A stretch of DNA of 64,000 nt from JBLXBZ01 sp048265185 (GCA_048265185.1 JBLXBZ010000001.1:496001-560000), one strand, 5' to 3'. Counted from the first letter of the stretch, positions 42,170 to 52,128 are shown. The notes: generated from the letters alone by a model not told the origin. Made by a program: numbers and translations.

Positions 42170-43315
42170 ATGACCGAGAATCTAAGCGATATGTCTCCTA
42201 ATGGATATATCATCATCAACCTTGAAGGGTTGGTGGCGAATTGGAACCTCCTGCGGGAAAAGACCGCTCCCGGGGCTGAATGCTCCGCCGTCTTAAAAGC
42301 TAACGCTTATGGCGCAGGTCTGGAGCAAGCGGCCACAGCTCTTCGCCGCGCGGGATGCAGAACGTTTTTCGTCGCTTTGCCGCAAGAAGGCGTGCGCCTG
42401 CGCAAAGTCGCGCCGGACGCGACGATCTACGTTCTCAACGGCTTATATCCGGGCGGCGAGGAACTCTATTGCGAGGCCATGTTGCGCCCTGTGCTCGGCT
42501 CCAAGGCGGAGTTGGAGGATTGGGGCCTTTTTTGCCGCAAACGCAAGGTGGCGATTCCTTCTGCGCTGCATGTGGACACAGGAATGAACCGCCTCGGAGT
42601 GACCATGAGCGAAGCTCGGTGGCTGGCCAATACGCCGGAAATGCTTTCCGCGCTGGACCTGAAGCTCGTCATCTCCCATCTGGCCTGTGGCGACACGCCA
42701 AACGCTCCGCAAAATCAAGCGCAAAAACAGAAATTCGCCGAAGTCGCCGAATTATTTCCTCAAGCGAAAGCTTCTTTGGCCAATTCCGCCGGAGTGCTTC
42801 TGGGGCCGGACTATCATTTTGATCTTGTTCGCCCCGGCATCGCGCTTTTTGGCGGCAACCCCATTCCAGAGCGCCCAAATCCCATGGCGACAGTCGCTTC
42901 GCTCCACGCTATGATTCTACAGGTAAGAACCGTTTCACCTCAAGAAACTGTTGGTTATGGCGGACAATTTACGGCCGCCAAACCCATGCGCGTAGCCACC
43001 GTCTCTTGCGGCTACGCCGACGGTTTTATTCGTCAAGCCGGCTCAACGGACACCACTCCCGGAAGCGTCGCTTATCTTGGCGACATTCCCTGCCCCGTGA
43101 TCGGCCGCGTTTCCATGGACGTGCTGGCGATCGACGTATCGAACTGTCCCCAGCAAACCGCGCGGCGCGGCGTTTATGTGGAGCTTTTGGGTGAAAAGGC
43201 GTCGGTGGACAAAGCCGCGCAAAGCGCTGGCACCATCAGCTATGAATTCCTAACGTCCCTGGGCCGGCGATTCGAACGGCGCTATTTTCACTCCGCCGCC
43301 GGCAAGGGTCTGTGA
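42170..43315 (+). CDS. alr: Alanine racemase
   Basis: A PLP-dependent enzyme that makes D-alanine for peptidoglycan. Lys43 in SAVLKANAYGAG binds PLP, the barrel shows HVDTGMNRLG, and the catalytic tyrosine from the C-terminal domain lies in VGYGGQF; CGYADGF and GRVSMD are also family signatures. Length is 381 residues. Its stop overlaps the radA start by one base. Whether the cell has a second, catabolic racemase cannot be seen here. Confidence 0.95.
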   Translation: MTENLSDMSPNGYIIINLEGLVANWNLLREKTAPGAECSAVLKANAYGAGLEQAATALRRAGCRTFFVALPQEGVRLRKVAPDATIYVLNGLYPGGEELYCEAMLRPVLGSKAELEDWGLFCRKRKVAIPSALHVDTGMNRLGVTMSEARWLANTPEMLSALDLKLVISHLACGDTPNAPQNQAQKQKFAEVAELFPQAKASLANSAGVLLGPDYHFDLVRPGIALFGGNPIPERPNPMATVASLHAMILQVRTVSPQETVGYGGQFTAAKPMRVATVSCGYADGFIRQAGSTDTTPGSVAYLGDIPCPVIGRVSMDVLAIDVSNCPQQTARRGVYVELLGEKASVDKAAQSAGTISYEFLTSLGRRFERRYFHSAAGKGL

Positions 43316-44709
43316 TGGCGAAGCGATCTTCCAGCTTCGTTTGTCAAACCTGCGGCGCGACAACGTCTAAATGGGCGGGTCGCTGCGAATCTTGCGGCGA
43401 ATGGAATTCAATCGTTGAAGAGACGCAGGGCGGCGTCGGCGCAGGCCCCAGCCGCTCACAGGTGAAACGAGGTCGCGTTGTCCCTCTCGTGGGCCTTGAG
43501 GGCGAGCGCAAGGAGGCGCCGCGCGTCACCAGCGGCGTCAGCGAATTGGACCGGGTCACGGGCGGCGGCTTCGTAAAAGGATCGGCTTTGCTCGTTGGCG
43601 GCGATCCGGGGATTGGAAAATCGACGCTTCTCATCCAGGCGGCGGCGGCCATTGCTCAAGCCGGACACCGCGCCGTTTACATTTCCGGCGAAGAAGCGGT
43701 TGATCAGGTGCGTTTGCGCGCAGAACGCCTGGGGCTTGCGAACGCGCCGGTGGCTTTGGCGGCGGAAACCAGCGTTGAGGATATTCTCGCCACCCTTACG
43801 GCCGGCCCCCCTCCCGCGCTTGTGATCATTGATTCAATCCAAACCCTGTGGACCGAGCTTGCCGACAGCCCGCCCGGGACAGTGTCTCAGGTGCGCGCCT
43901 CGGCCCAAGCAATGGTTCGTTACGCGAAACAAAGCGGCGCGACGGTGGTTCTGGTGGGACACGTCACCAAAGACGGACAAATTGCAGGGCCGCGCGTCGT
44001 GGAGCATATGGTCGACGCGGTGCTTTATTTCGAAGGCGACGGGATGCACCAATATCGCATTCTGCGCTCCGTGAAGAACCGCTATGGCGCCACCGATGAA
44101 ATTGGCGTTTTCGAAATGACCGGAGCCGGCCTCCGAGTTGTCCCCAATCCATCGGCTCTTTTTCTTGGAGAGCGCAATTCTTCATCACCCGGCGCATCCG
44201 TTTTCGCCGGTCTTGAAGGCACGCGACCCATGCTGATTGAAATTCAGGCGCTTGTTGCGGCGTCGACTTTAGGCACGCCACGCCGGGCGGTTATTGGTTG
44301 GGATAATGCACGCTTAGCGATGATTCTCGCAGTTTTGGAAGCGCGCTGCGGCGTTCGTTTCGCCCAACATGACGTCTACCTTAACGTTGCGGGAGGTTTG
44401 CGGATCGGCGAGCCTGCCGCGGATTTGGCGGTCGCCGCGGCGCTCGTCTCTTCGCTAAGCGGGGTTGCCCTTCCGCACGATTGCGTCTATTTCGGCGAGG
44501 TTAGTTTGTCTGGAGCTATAAGACCCGTGTCGCAAGCTCAGTCGCGTTTGAAAGAGGCAATGAAACTTGGCTTTTCGCAAGCGGTGATTCCACTCGCAAA
44601 CGCCGATGATAAGAAAAGCGCCGCCAGATTGAAGGGCGTCGCGGATTTGAGCGCATTGGTGGTTGGAATTGCGGCGGGGAGCAAGGCGTCGGAGCCTTCG
44701 GATGATTGA
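43315..44709 (+). CDS. radA: DNA repair protein RadA (Sms)
   Basis: A RecA-like ATPase that promotes branch migration during recombination. Its N-terminal zinc finger has Cys10, Cys13, Cys24 and Cys27 (CQTCG, CESCG). Walker A is GDPGIGKST; the RadA-specific motif reads KNRYG where many have KNRFG, and a Lon-like domain with NVAGGLRIGEPAADLAV ends the protein. The ATG at 43315 overlaps the alr stop (TGATG); a GTG one codon earlier is possible. Length is 464 residues. Confidence 0.96.
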   Translation: MAKRSSSFVCQTCGATTSKWAGRCESCGEWNSIVEETQGGVGAGPSRSQVKRGRVVPLVGLEGERKEAPRVTSGVSELDRVTGGGFVKGSALLVGGDPGIGKSTLLIQAAAAIAQAGHRAVYISGEEAVDQVRLRAERLGLANAPVALAAETSVEDILATLTAGPPPALVIIDSIQTLWTELADSPPGTVSQVRASAQAMVRYAKQSGATVVLVGHVTKDGQIAGPRVVEHMVDAVLYFEGDGMHQYRILRSVKNRYGATDEIGVFEMTGAGLRVVPNPSALFLGERNSSSPGASVFAGLEGTRPMLIEIQALVAASTLGTPRRAVIGWDNARLAMILAVLEARCGVRFAQHDVYLNVAGGLRIGEPAADLAVAAALVSSLSGVALPHDCVYFGEVSLSGAIRPVSQAQSRLKEAMKLGFSQAVIPLANADDKKSAARLKGVADLSALVVGIAAGSKASEPSDD

Positions 44710-44874
44710 AGCGCCACACAATATTGCGCACAGACATAAAAGAACTTGATACAATCGTTTTCATCGTACGATAACACGTACCTCTGAAACAAACTTTGAA
44801 CACCGCGACGGGTCCAGGCGGAAAACTGGACCTGATACCGCCATAAAGGCGATGGCCAGGGACTTTGCCGCACG

Positions 44875-45498
44875 ATGCCGATAACTCTTCTTGACGGAAT
44901 CCTACTCGTGATCATGTTGCTGTCAGCAATTCTGGCCATGATCCGCGGCTTCGTGCGGGAAGTGCTGTCAATCGCGTCCTGGGTTGCGGCCGCCTGCGCC
45001 GCCTACCTGCTCTACGACAAGCTTTTGCCTTACGTGCAGCAATATATCTCACAAGAAACCGTCGCTCTTGGCGTATCAATCGCCACCGTGTTCCTTGTGA
45101 CCTTGATGATCGTTAGCTACATTACGATGCGCATTTCAGATTTTGTGCTCGACAGCCGTATTGGCGCGCTCGACCGCACGCTTGGTTTCGTGTTTGGAGC
45201 GGCGCGCGGCTTGCTTCTCGTCGTTGTCGGAATGTTGTTCTTCAACTGGTTCGTTCCCGCGCAAACCCAGCCCGGCTGGATCATCAACGCAAAATCAAAA
45301 GCGCTTCTGGACAGCGTCGGCGACCAATTGATCGCCTCTTTGCCGGAAGATCCTGAGAAAGCCATCATGGATCGGCTCAAAAACCATTCCAGTCAAACCA
45401 GCCGCGTCCCCGATGAGGCTGCCGACCAGAATAAAGCCTACTCCAACTCCGAGCGACAGGGCCTTGAGCAACTGACAACCTCAGGGGAAGGCAATTAA
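44875..45498 (+). CDS. cvpA: CvpA family membrane protein
   Basis: A small inner-membrane protein of 207 residues with four hydrophobic segments (about residues 6-28, 32-48, 64-86 and 103-125) and a polar C-terminal tail. The sequence LDGILLVIMLLSAILAMIRGFVREVLSI is typical of CvpA. The family was named for its need in colicin V production and is often next to purF, as here; recent work ties it to envelope integrity. It lies 165 bases after radA. Confidence 0.92.
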   Translation: MPITLLDGILLVIMLLSAILAMIRGFVREVLSIASWVAAACAAYLLYDKLLPYVQQYISQETVALGVSIATVFLVTLMIVSYITMRISDFVLDSRIGALDRTLGFVFGAARGLLLVVVGMLFFNWFVPAQTQPGWIINAKSKALLDSVGDQLIASLPEDPEKAIMDRLKNHSSQTSRVPDEAADQNKAYSNSERQGLEQLTTSGEGN

Positions 45499-45649
45499 TT
45501 TAACCGGTTCATTGTCGGCGTCGTAAAAACATAGGCGACGTACGCGCAAACAAGGTGTATACGGTCGGCATGAAACCCATGGCCTTTGCTGATCGAATGG
45601 TCGTTGAACGGCCGCGCATAAGCCCGCTTCGTCGGAGCCGCGCCGTTCG

Positions 45650-47185
45650 ATGCGACTATCCCATGCGGATATTTTGGCCAAGACCCACTCAGCTTGCGAG
45701 ACGCGCATGACCAGCCACATCACCGCATCACATAAGTTCATTTCTGACGAGGACGAAGACACACTGCATGAAGAATGCGGCGTGTTTGGCGTTTTAGGGC
45801 ACGATGACGCCGCCGCCTTGACGGCCCTCGGCCTTCACGCTCTACAGCACCGCGGTCAGGAAGCGGCCGGCATCGTCACCTATGACGGCTCTCAATTCAT
45901 TTCGGAGCGCCACCTTGGGTTGGTTGGAGACCAATTCTCCAATGCAGAGACGATTGAACGCCTCAAAGGTCCATACGCCATTGGCCATGTGCGCTACTCC
46001 ACCTCCGGCGATACGATCTTGCGCAATGTGCAGCCCCTGTTCGCCGAGCTTGACGGCGGCGGCATCGCCGTTTGTCACAACGGTCATTTCACCAACGCCA
46101 TGACACTGCGCCGCAAGCTCATCAAGGACGGAGCGATCTGCCAGTCCACATCGGACTCCGAAGTCGTCCTGCAATTGGTGGCGCGCAGCCGCAAGGAAAA
46201 AATTGTCGATCGCTTCATTGAAGCGATCACCCAGATGGAGGGCGCTTATTCCCTCGTCGCCCTGACGCGCAAAAAGCTCATCGGCGCCCGCGATCCATTC
46301 GGCATCCGCCCTCTCGTTCTTGGAGACTTGAACGGCGCGCCCATCTTCGCTTCAGAGACCTGCGCGCTGGACATTATCGGCGCGAAATTCATCCGCGAAG
46401 TGGAAAACGGAGAAGTCGTCGTATGCACCCCCGGCGGCATTGAAAGCTACTTCCCCTTCGGCCGACGCCCGGCGCGCCCGTGCATCTTTGAATATATCTA
46501 TTTCTCGCGCCCGGATTCCGTTCTAGGCGGGCGCAGCGTCTACGACGTGCGCAAGGAGTTCGGCCGCCAGCTGGCGCTTGAATCCCGCGTTGACGCCGAC
46601 GTCATCGTTCCAGTGCCCGATTCAGGCGTTCCCTCCGCGCTTGGCTTCGCCGCCGAGTCCGGCATTCCCTTTGAGCTCGGCATCATCCGCAATCATTATG
46701 TAGGACGCACCTTCATCGAGCCAACGCAGTCCATTCGCACCCTTGGCGTCAAGTTGAAGCACTCCGCCAACCGGGCGCAGATCGAAGGCAAGCGTGTCGT
46801 TCTTGTGGACGACAGCCTGGTGCGCGGCACCACCTCGGTGAAGATCGTGCAGATGATCCGCGACGCCGGCGCGCGCGAAGTTCACTTCCGCCTCGCCTCG
46901 CCGCCCATTCGCTTCTCCGACTATTATGGCATCGACACGCCCGTTCGCGAGAAACTGCTCGCAGCGAAATACAGCATCGAAGAAATGAAAAACTACATCG
47001 GCGCCGACAGTCTGGCGTTTCTTTCCGTTGACGGGATTTATCGAGCGATCGGTTATGAAGGCCGCGACAATGACTCGCCGCAATTCACCGATCATTGCTT
47101 CACAGGCGATTACCCGACTCCGCTGACCGATATGGCGGAAGACGAAGATATGCGCCAACCGCCGCGTCTGGTCGAAGTAGGATAA
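45650..47185 (+). CDS. purF: Amidophosphoribosyltransferase
   Basis: The first enzyme of purine synthesis, which forms phosphoribosylamine from PRPP and glutamine. The glutaminase domain begins at the nucleophile Cys43 in EECGVFGVLGH after a propeptide that must be removed. The phosphoribosyltransferase domain has the PRPP loop VVLVDDSLVRGTT. The start is uncertain: ATG 45650 gives a 42-residue propeptide, ATG 45707 a shorter one, and neither has a strong ribosome site. The short-chain dehydrogenase gene follows after three bases. Confidence 0.95.
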   Translation: MRLSHADILAKTHSACETRMTSHITASHKFISDEDEDTLHEECGVFGVLGHDDAAALTALGLHALQHRGQEAAGIVTYDGSQFISERHLGLVGDQFSNAETIERLKGPYAIGHVRYSTSGDTILRNVQPLFAELDGGGIAVCHNGHFTNAMTLRRKLIKDGAICQSTSDSEVVLQLVARSRKEKIVDRFIEAITQMEGAYSLVALTRKKLIGARDPFGIRPLVLGDLNGAPIFASETCALDIIGAKFIREVENGEVVVCTPGGIESYFPFGRRPARPCIFEYIYFSRPDSVLGGRSVYDVRKEFGRQLALESRVDADVIVPVPDSGVPSALGFAAESGIPFELGIIRNHYVGRTFIEPTQSIRTLGVKLKHSANRAQIEGKRVVLVDDSLVRGTTSVKIVQMIRDAGAREVHFRLASPPIRFSDYYGIDTPVREKLLAAKYSIEEMKNYIGADSLAFLSVDGIYRAIGYEGRDNDSPQFTDHCFTGDYPTPLTDMAEDEDMRQPPRLVEVG

Positions 47186-47188
47186 ACC

Positions 47189-47926
47189 ATGCAGAACTTT
47201 GAAGGAAAAATCGCGCTCGTGACCGGAGCGTCACGCGGCATTGGCTATCAGCTTGCTCTGGAGCTTGGTAAACGCGGCGCTCATGTAGTCGCCGTGGCGC
47301 GCACCGTTGGCGGGCTGGAAGACCTCGACGACGCCATTCAGGCGGCGGGCGGGCGAACAACCTTGGTTCCTCTGGATCTGAAGGACGCGGAAGGGCTGGA
47401 CCGTCTCGGCGCCGCCATCTATGAGCGTTGGGGGAAGCTGGACATTCTCGCCGCCAACGCCGGCATTCTCGGCGTTCTTTCTCCTCTGGGTCATGTAGAG
47501 CCGAAAGTTTGGGACGACGTCATGGCGATCAACGTCACCGCAAATTGGCGCCTGATACGCTCCCTCGACCCCTTACTGCGCCAATCCACGGCGGGACGGG
47601 CGATCTTCATGTCTTCTGGCGCCGCCCACAAGTGCAAGCCCTTCTGGGGGCCTTATTCCGTCTCCAAAGCCGCATTAGAGGCCTTGGTGCGCACTTATGT
47701 GGCGGAAACAGAGAAAACCGCGATCAAAAGCAATCTGGTGAACCCCGGCCCCATGCGCACCGCCATGCGCGCCAAGGCCATGCCCGGCGAAGACCCGGAG
47801 ACCTTACCGCAGCCGGTGGAAATCGTTCCCTATTTGCTGGAGCTTCTCAGTGAAGAAAACACGGCCAGCGGCGCCTTGTTTGACTTCCCAAGCAAAGAAA
47901 CCCGTCCCCTTGCTCCCTCCCTGTAA
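47189..47926 (+). CDS. Short-chain dehydrogenase/reductase, function unknown
   Basis: A Rossmann-fold oxidoreductase of 245 residues. The cofactor loop is TGASRGIGYQLA near the N-terminus, AANAGI replaces the usual NNAG, and the catalytic Tyr and Lys lie in GPYSVSKAALEAL with Ser in MSSGAA. It is three bases downstream of purF, so it is almost certainly co-transcribed. An SDR at this position is common in alphaproteobacteria, but its substrate is not known to me. It is convergent with tenA. Confidence 0.88.
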   Translation: MQNFEGKIALVTGASRGIGYQLALELGKRGAHVVAVARTVGGLEDLDDAIQAAGGRTTLVPLDLKDAEGLDRLGAAIYERWGKLDILAANAGILGVLSPLGHVEPKVWDDVMAINVTANWRLIRSLDPLLRQSTAGRAIFMSSGAAHKCKPFWGPYSVSKAALEALVRTYVAETEKTAIKSNLVNPGPMRTAMRAKAMPGEDPETLPQPVEIVPYLLELLSEENTASGALFDFPSKETRPLAPSL

Positions 47927-47981
47927 AGGGCGGGAGAAAAAGGTTTAACGGGATAACGATCAACTCAGGCGGCCGCGCAGC

Positions 47982-48635
47982 TCAAGCTGCGTCAAGGCCC
48001 ATTTGCCAGAAATCAGCCTCAAGGCGCGTCGCCTGATCGAAAATCTCCACAAGACGGGCAAAACGCTTTTCAGTGAAGCTCACATCGGCAAGAGCGTCAA
48101 GCGCGTGGATGGCGTCCGCCGCGACCTGTTGGTATGCGTCGCTGGCGTATTCGTCTATCCATACGCCATAGGGATTATCCGCGGCTTTTTTAGCCGATAA
48201 ATGACGCCCGATCTCCGCATAGCCGATGATGCAGGGCGCCAGCGCCACCTGCAGGTCCAGCAGGTCACCGCGTAGTCCCGTCTCCAGCACATACCGGGTG
48301 TAGGCCATGGTCGCCGTAGCCTCCGGCGCGGCCTCAAGGTCCGCCTCGCTCATGCCCCATCCGGCGCAAAGCTTGACGTGCAATCCCATTTCCAAATCGA
48401 GAATCGCCTTCAAACCGCCATGGGCCGCGCGCATCTCGCGTAAAGAGGGGCTTTTATAAATCGCCAACGCGTAAGCGCGAGCGAAGTGAATAAGGAACAG
48501 ATAATCCTGAACGAGATAGGTCCGAAACGCCGCCTCGGGCAATGAACCATCGCCCATGCCCTGCACAAACGGATGATTGACGTAAGCATCCCAGCTACCG
48601 CCCGCCTCAGCGCGCAGCCGATCAAACAAATTCAT
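47982..48635 (-). CDS. tenA: Aminopyrimidine aminohydrolase / thiaminase II (TenA)
   Basis: Hydrolyses amino-HMP or thiamin, salvaging the pyrimidine of degraded thiamin. Starting at the ATG at 48635 (217 residues), Asp44 lies in VQDYLFLIHFARAYALA, the catalytic Cys134 in ALAPCIIGYAEIG and the partner Glu206 near the C-terminus in RLEADFWQMGL. The frame extends nine codons upstream without family similarity. The stop codon is inside a 7-bp inverted repeat (47976-47991). No other thiamin gene is adjacent. Its substrate could reach the cell through an NMT1/THI5-type importer such as the one at 14.5-18.5 kb, but that is only a thought. Confidence 0.92.
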   Translation of the reverse strand: MNLFDRLRAEAGGSWDAYVNHPFVQGMGDGSLPEAAFRTYLVQDYLFLIHFARAYALAIYKSPSLREMRAAHGGLKAILDLEMGLHVKLCAGWGMSEADLEAAPEATATMAYTRYVLETGLRGDLLDLQVALAPCIIGYAEIGRHLSAKKAADNPYGVWIDEYASDAYQQVAADAIHALDALADVSFTEKRFARLVEIFDQATRLEADFWQMGLDAA

Positions 48636-48686
48636 TTCACTCGCCTCGCATAACTTCGGCATTCAGGGAAAACGCAAACTATCGCT

Positions 48687-49064
48687 TCAGTTTGCGAACG
48701 AGGGAAGCTCAGCCTCTTTCAACGACACCGACTCCCCGCAACCGCAAGCTGACACTTCGTTCGGGTTGTGGAATATGAAGCCTGAACGAAATTTCGTGAC
48801 TTCAAAATCCATCTCCGAACCGAGCAGAAAAAGAACCGCCGATGGATCAATGTAAATTCGAACGCCCTTATCTTCAACGACGTCGTCGCCGGGGAAAGCT
48901 TCCTCCACCATATCCATGGTGTACTCCATGCCGGCGCACCCGCCTTTTTTCACTCCGACACGTAGTCCCAGCAGCGGTTTATCGGAATTCTCAAGAAGCT
49001 CTTTCACCCGATCGGCGGCGGCGTCAGTCAAACGCAGCACCTGAAACTTCATTTTTGCAGTCAT
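48687..49064 (-). CDS. sufA: A-type Fe-S carrier (SufA/IscA family)
   Basis: A scaffold or carrier protein of 125 residues for iron-sulfur clusters. The three conserved cysteines are Cys43 in GGCAGMEY and Cys107 and Cys109 in SACGCGES. The ATG at 49064 follows a GGAAG-type site; the frame continues 39 bases upstream without family similarity. It is the last gene of the suf operon. SufA, IscA and ErpA cannot be separated reliably by eye, and location favours SufA. Confidence 0.92.
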   Translation of the reverse strand: MTAKMKFQVLRLTDAAADRVKELLENSDKPLLGLRVGVKKGGCAGMEYTMDMVEEAFPGDDVVEDKGVRIYIDPSAVLFLLGSEMDFEVTKFRSGFIFHNPNEVSACGCGESVSLKEAELPSFAN

Positions 49065-49110
49065 GGCTCGCTTCCTTTCCGTGGCATGCGCGTCCATTCG
49101 CATAAATTCA

Positions 49111-49521
49111 TCAATACCAGTTGAGCGCGACCTGCGCCTCTTCCGACATTCTGTCTGGCGTCCATGGCGGATTAAAGACCATCGACACCGTCACCGGGCC
49201 AACGCCTTGAACAGAGCTGACCGCATCTTCGACCCACCCCGGCATTTCGCCGGCCACCGGACATCCCGGCGCCGTCAGCGTCATGTCAATGCTGATGCTG
49301 CGGTCATCTTCGATATCAACCTTGTAGATCAGTCCCAGCTCATAAATGTCACATGGAATCTCCGGATCATACACGGTCTTGAGCGCGCCGATGATATCGG
49401 CCGTCAGCCGCTCCAGCTCCTCGGCCGGAATGGCGCTGGCCGCCGCCACCGCCGTGGTCTCCTCGCCGGAAGATTCAATGGCGGCGTCAGGATTTATGGT
49501 GTTAACGTCCGTTTCGGTCAT
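49111..49521 (-). CDS. sufT: SUF-associated MIP18/DUF59-family Fe-S assembly protein (SufT-like)
   Basis: A protein of 136 residues with a MIP18-type domain from about residue 33: LTADIIGALKTVYDPEIPCDIYELGLIY, TLTAPGCPVAG with the conserved Cys, and VFNPPWTPDRMSEEA. Members assist Fe-S cluster delivery or maturation. The N-terminal 30 residues are acidic and rich in Ala and Ser. The ATG at 49521 has GAGGA just upstream; the open frame to 49605 overlaps sufS and is rejected. It lies between sufS and sufA. Confidence 0.9.
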   Translation of the reverse strand: MTETDVNTINPDAAIESSGEETTAVAAASAIPAEELERLTADIIGALKTVYDPEIPCDIYELGLIYKVDIEDDRSISIDMTLTAPGCPVAGEMPGWVEDAVSSVQGVGPVTVSMVFNPPWTPDRMSEEAQVALNWY

Positions 49522-49528
49522 GGCGTCC

Positions 49529-50779
49529 TCACGCAAAAAATTCATGGGCTTTTTGAAGCGCCTCGGCAAGGCGGTCCACTTCCTCAAGGGTGTTATAGAG
49601 CCCAAAGCTCGCCCTACATGTGGAGGTTACCCCGTAACGCGACAAGAGGGGCTGCGCGCAATGGGTTCCCGCGCGCACAGCCACTCCGGAGCGATCGATC
49701 ACCGTAGAGACGTCATGAGCATGGGCGCCCGCCAATTCAAACGACAGGATCGCTCCTTTTCCGGGAGCGTTTCCAAAAATTCTCAACGAATTGATCTCGC
49801 CTAGTCGTTTATGTGCGTAATCGCGCAAACGGGCTTCATGGGCGGCGATATTCTCGCGGCCGATCCCCTCCATATACTGCAGCGCGGCGCCAAGACCGAT
49901 CACCTGAACGATAGGCGGCGTGCCCGCTTCAAACCGATGCGGCGGGTGATTATAGCTCACCGCCTCTTCCGTGACGGTTTCGATCATCTCGCCGCCGCCA
50001 TTGAAGGGACGCATCCGCTCCAGCCACTCGGCCTTGCCCCATAACGCGCCAACCCCGGTTGGCCCATAGACCTTATGCCCGGTGAAGATATAAAAGTCGC
50101 AACCCAGCTCCTGCACGTCAACAGGCAGATGCACCGCCGCCTGCGATCCGTCCACCAAGACGGGTATGCCGCGTTCATGAGCGATTTTACACACGTCCTT
50201 TATGGGAACCACCGTTCCCAGAACGTTGGACATATGCGTCATGGCGACCAGCTTCGTGCGCTCGCTCAAAGAGGCCTCAAAAGCCTCTAGATCAAATGAG
50301 CCGTCTTCACGCACATAAACCCATTTCAACACCGCGCCCTTGCGCTCGCGCAAAAAATGCCAGGGAACGATGTTGGAATGGTGCTCCATGATCGACAAGA
50401 CGATTTCATCGCCTTCGCCGATCAAATCCGCGCCTAGCCCGTAAGACACAAGATTAATGCACTCAGTAGCGGAGCGCGCGAACACGATCTCATCGACCGA
50501 AGGTGCGTTCAAGAACCCACGGACGACTTCTCGCGCAGCTTCGTAGTTCTCAGTCGCGACATTAGAAAGATAGTGCAACCCCCTGTGAACATTTGCATAT
50601 TCATGGCTATACGCTTTTGTCACCGCGTCAATGACCGCCTGCGGCTTTTGCGCCGAGGCTCCATTGTCCAGATAAACCAACGGCTTGCCATAAACTTCGC
50701 GAGCCAGAATAGGAAAATCCTTTCTGATCGCCTCCACATCATAGCTTGTCGCATTTTCCGTCACAGGAGCCTCGCTCAT
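49529..50779 (-). CDS. sufS: Cysteine desulfurase SufS
   Basis: A group-II PLP enzyme that takes sulfur from cysteine for SUF-dependent cluster assembly. PLP binds Lys236 in FTGHKVYGPTG, and the persulfide-forming Cys374 lies in RAGTHCAQPLL on the short loop typical of SufS. Length is 416 residues. It starts three bases after sufD. A separate SufE or SufU partner is not visible in the window. Confidence 0.95.
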   Translation of the reverse strand: MSEAPVTENATSYDVEAIRKDFPILAREVYGKPLVYLDNGASAQKPQAVIDAVTKAYSHEYANVHRGLHYLSNVATENYEAAREVVRGFLNAPSVDEIVFARSATECINLVSYGLGADLIGEGDEIVLSIMEHHSNIVPWHFLRERKGAVLKWVYVREDGSFDLEAFEASLSERTKLVAMTHMSNVLGTVVPIKDVCKIAHERGIPVLVDGSQAAVHLPVDVQELGCDFYIFTGHKVYGPTGVGALWGKAEWLERMRPFNGGGEMIETVTEEAVSYNHPPHRFEAGTPPIVQVIGLGAALQYMEGIGRENIAAHEARLRDYAHKRLGEINSLRIFGNAPGKGAILSFELAGAHAHDVSTVIDRSGVAVRAGTHCAQPLLSRYGVTSTCRASFGLYNTLEEVDRLAEALQKAHEFFA

Positions 50780-50782
50780 GCT

Positions 50783-52111
50783 CTACTCCTTAACATCCAA
50801 CCATTGGGTCAAGCGGCTATAGAGGGTTTCCGCAATTTCATCATGCTCCAGCTCGCCGATGACCTCGGCGAGAAACGCCAGAACCAACAGCTTGCGAGCC
50901 TCCGCCTCCGGTATCCCGCGCGCGCGAAGATAAAACAGCAGCTCTTCGTCAATTTCTCCGCAAGTCGCCCCATGGGCGCATTGAACGTCGTCGGCGAAGA
51001 TTTCCAGCTCTGGCTTATTCGCCATTTCCGCGTCTTCAGAAAGCAGCAACGTGCGGGTCATCATCCGGCCATCGGTCTTCTGCGCATGGGGACGAACGAT
51101 GATCTTGCCCTGATAAACACCCTTGGAGCGGTCATCGAGAACGGCCTTGAAGTGCTCTTTGCTCTCGCAGTTGGGAACCGCATGATCCACGATCAACGTA
51201 TGATCGCCAAGGCTCTCTCCCCGCCCCATGGTCACGCCCAGAAGCTCGGCCCGCGAGTGCTCGCCCGCGAAGGAGACAAAAGCCTGATTGCGGGTGAAGG
51301 GCGCGCCGGCGATCAAGCCGAAAGAACGGAACAGAGCATTCGCGCCAAGACTTGCAATTGTGGAGGACAGCAACGCGCCGCTGTCGCCGCTGGCCATCAA
51401 GCGCGCGCTGATCAATTCAGCCCCATCGGACACGGCGAAATCTGACACCACATTGGTTTGTCCATGTTCCTCGCCCAGAACGAAGCTTTCCATCACGGTC
51501 AAGGACGCCTCCGCGCCAAGTTGAATACGCGAACGCGCGTAACTCGCCCCGCTCCCTTGGCTAAGATAGACGATTTCAATCGGCTTTGACGGTTTGGCGC
51601 CGGCCGTGACGTTCACAACGACGCCGCCCTGCACAAAAGCCGTATTAAGCGACAACAGACGATCGTCATTGGCGATGTCGGGCGACGCGAGCAAAAACTT
51701 CACCGCCTCTCCCTCCATAGCCAGCAAGGCGTTGATGTCGACAACTTCAACGCCTTCCGCCATCAACGCCGCTTGGTCCGAAAGCTCGGGGATCAAACGA
51801 CCATTGCCGATGACGAGTTTAAAACGGTCAAGCTCCCCGAATGTTTGCGCGTCCGCCAAAGCCTTTTCCGCCGTTTTCGCCGGAACAGGCTCGGACAGCG
51901 CCGCTCCCGTCTTGAGAAAAGCGCGCAGATCCGAATATTTCCATTCCTCGACCCGGCGATGCGGAAGGCCAATGTTTTCAAAACCCTCGAAGGCCGCCTC
52001 GCGCAACGCCGCGACATTGGCGCCGCCGGGAAGCTGGTCCTTGCCTGTCTTGAAATTCTCGATGATCAGGCTTTCCGCCTGCGTGTGCTTAATCCGCGTT
52101 TCAGCGTTCAT
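50783..52111 (-). CDS. sufD: Fe-S assembly scaffold subunit SufD
   Basis: Pairs with SufB and SufC in the SufBC2D scaffold. The N-terminal helical region includes GLPHRRVEEWKYSDLRAFL, and the C-terminal core shows RTLLLSEDAEMANKPELEI and CAHGATCGEIDEELLFYLRARGI, typical SufB/SufD signatures including the conserved His. The ATG at 52111 has GGAGG upstream (442 residues); a GTG four codons earlier is less likely. It is co-transcribed with sufC and sufS. Confidence 0.95.
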   Translation of the reverse strand: MNAETRIKHTQAESLIIENFKTGKDQLPGGANVAALREAAFEGFENIGLPHRRVEEWKYSDLRAFLKTGAALSEPVPAKTAEKALADAQTFGELDRFKLVIGNGRLIPELSDQAALMAEGVEVVDINALLAMEGEAVKFLLASPDIANDDRLLSLNTAFVQGGVVVNVTAGAKPSKPIEIVYLSQGSGASYARSRIQLGAEASLTVMESFVLGEEHGQTNVVSDFAVSDGAELISARLMASGDSGALLSSTIASLGANALFRSFGLIAGAPFTRNQAFVSFAGEHSRAELLGVTMGRGESLGDHTLIVDHAVPNCESKEHFKAVLDDRSKGVYQGKIIVRPHAQKTDGRMMTRTLLLSEDAEMANKPELEIFADDVQCAHGATCGEIDEELLFYLRARGIPEAEARKLLVLAFLAEVIGELEHDEIAETLYSRLTQWLDVKE

Positions 52112-52128
52112 TCTCGCCTCCACAGGGT

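Noticed and set aside
50573..51445. Plus-strand open frame of 290 codons opposite sufS and sufD
   Set aside because: It is antisense to two conserved genes in an operon; no ribosome site or motif supports it.
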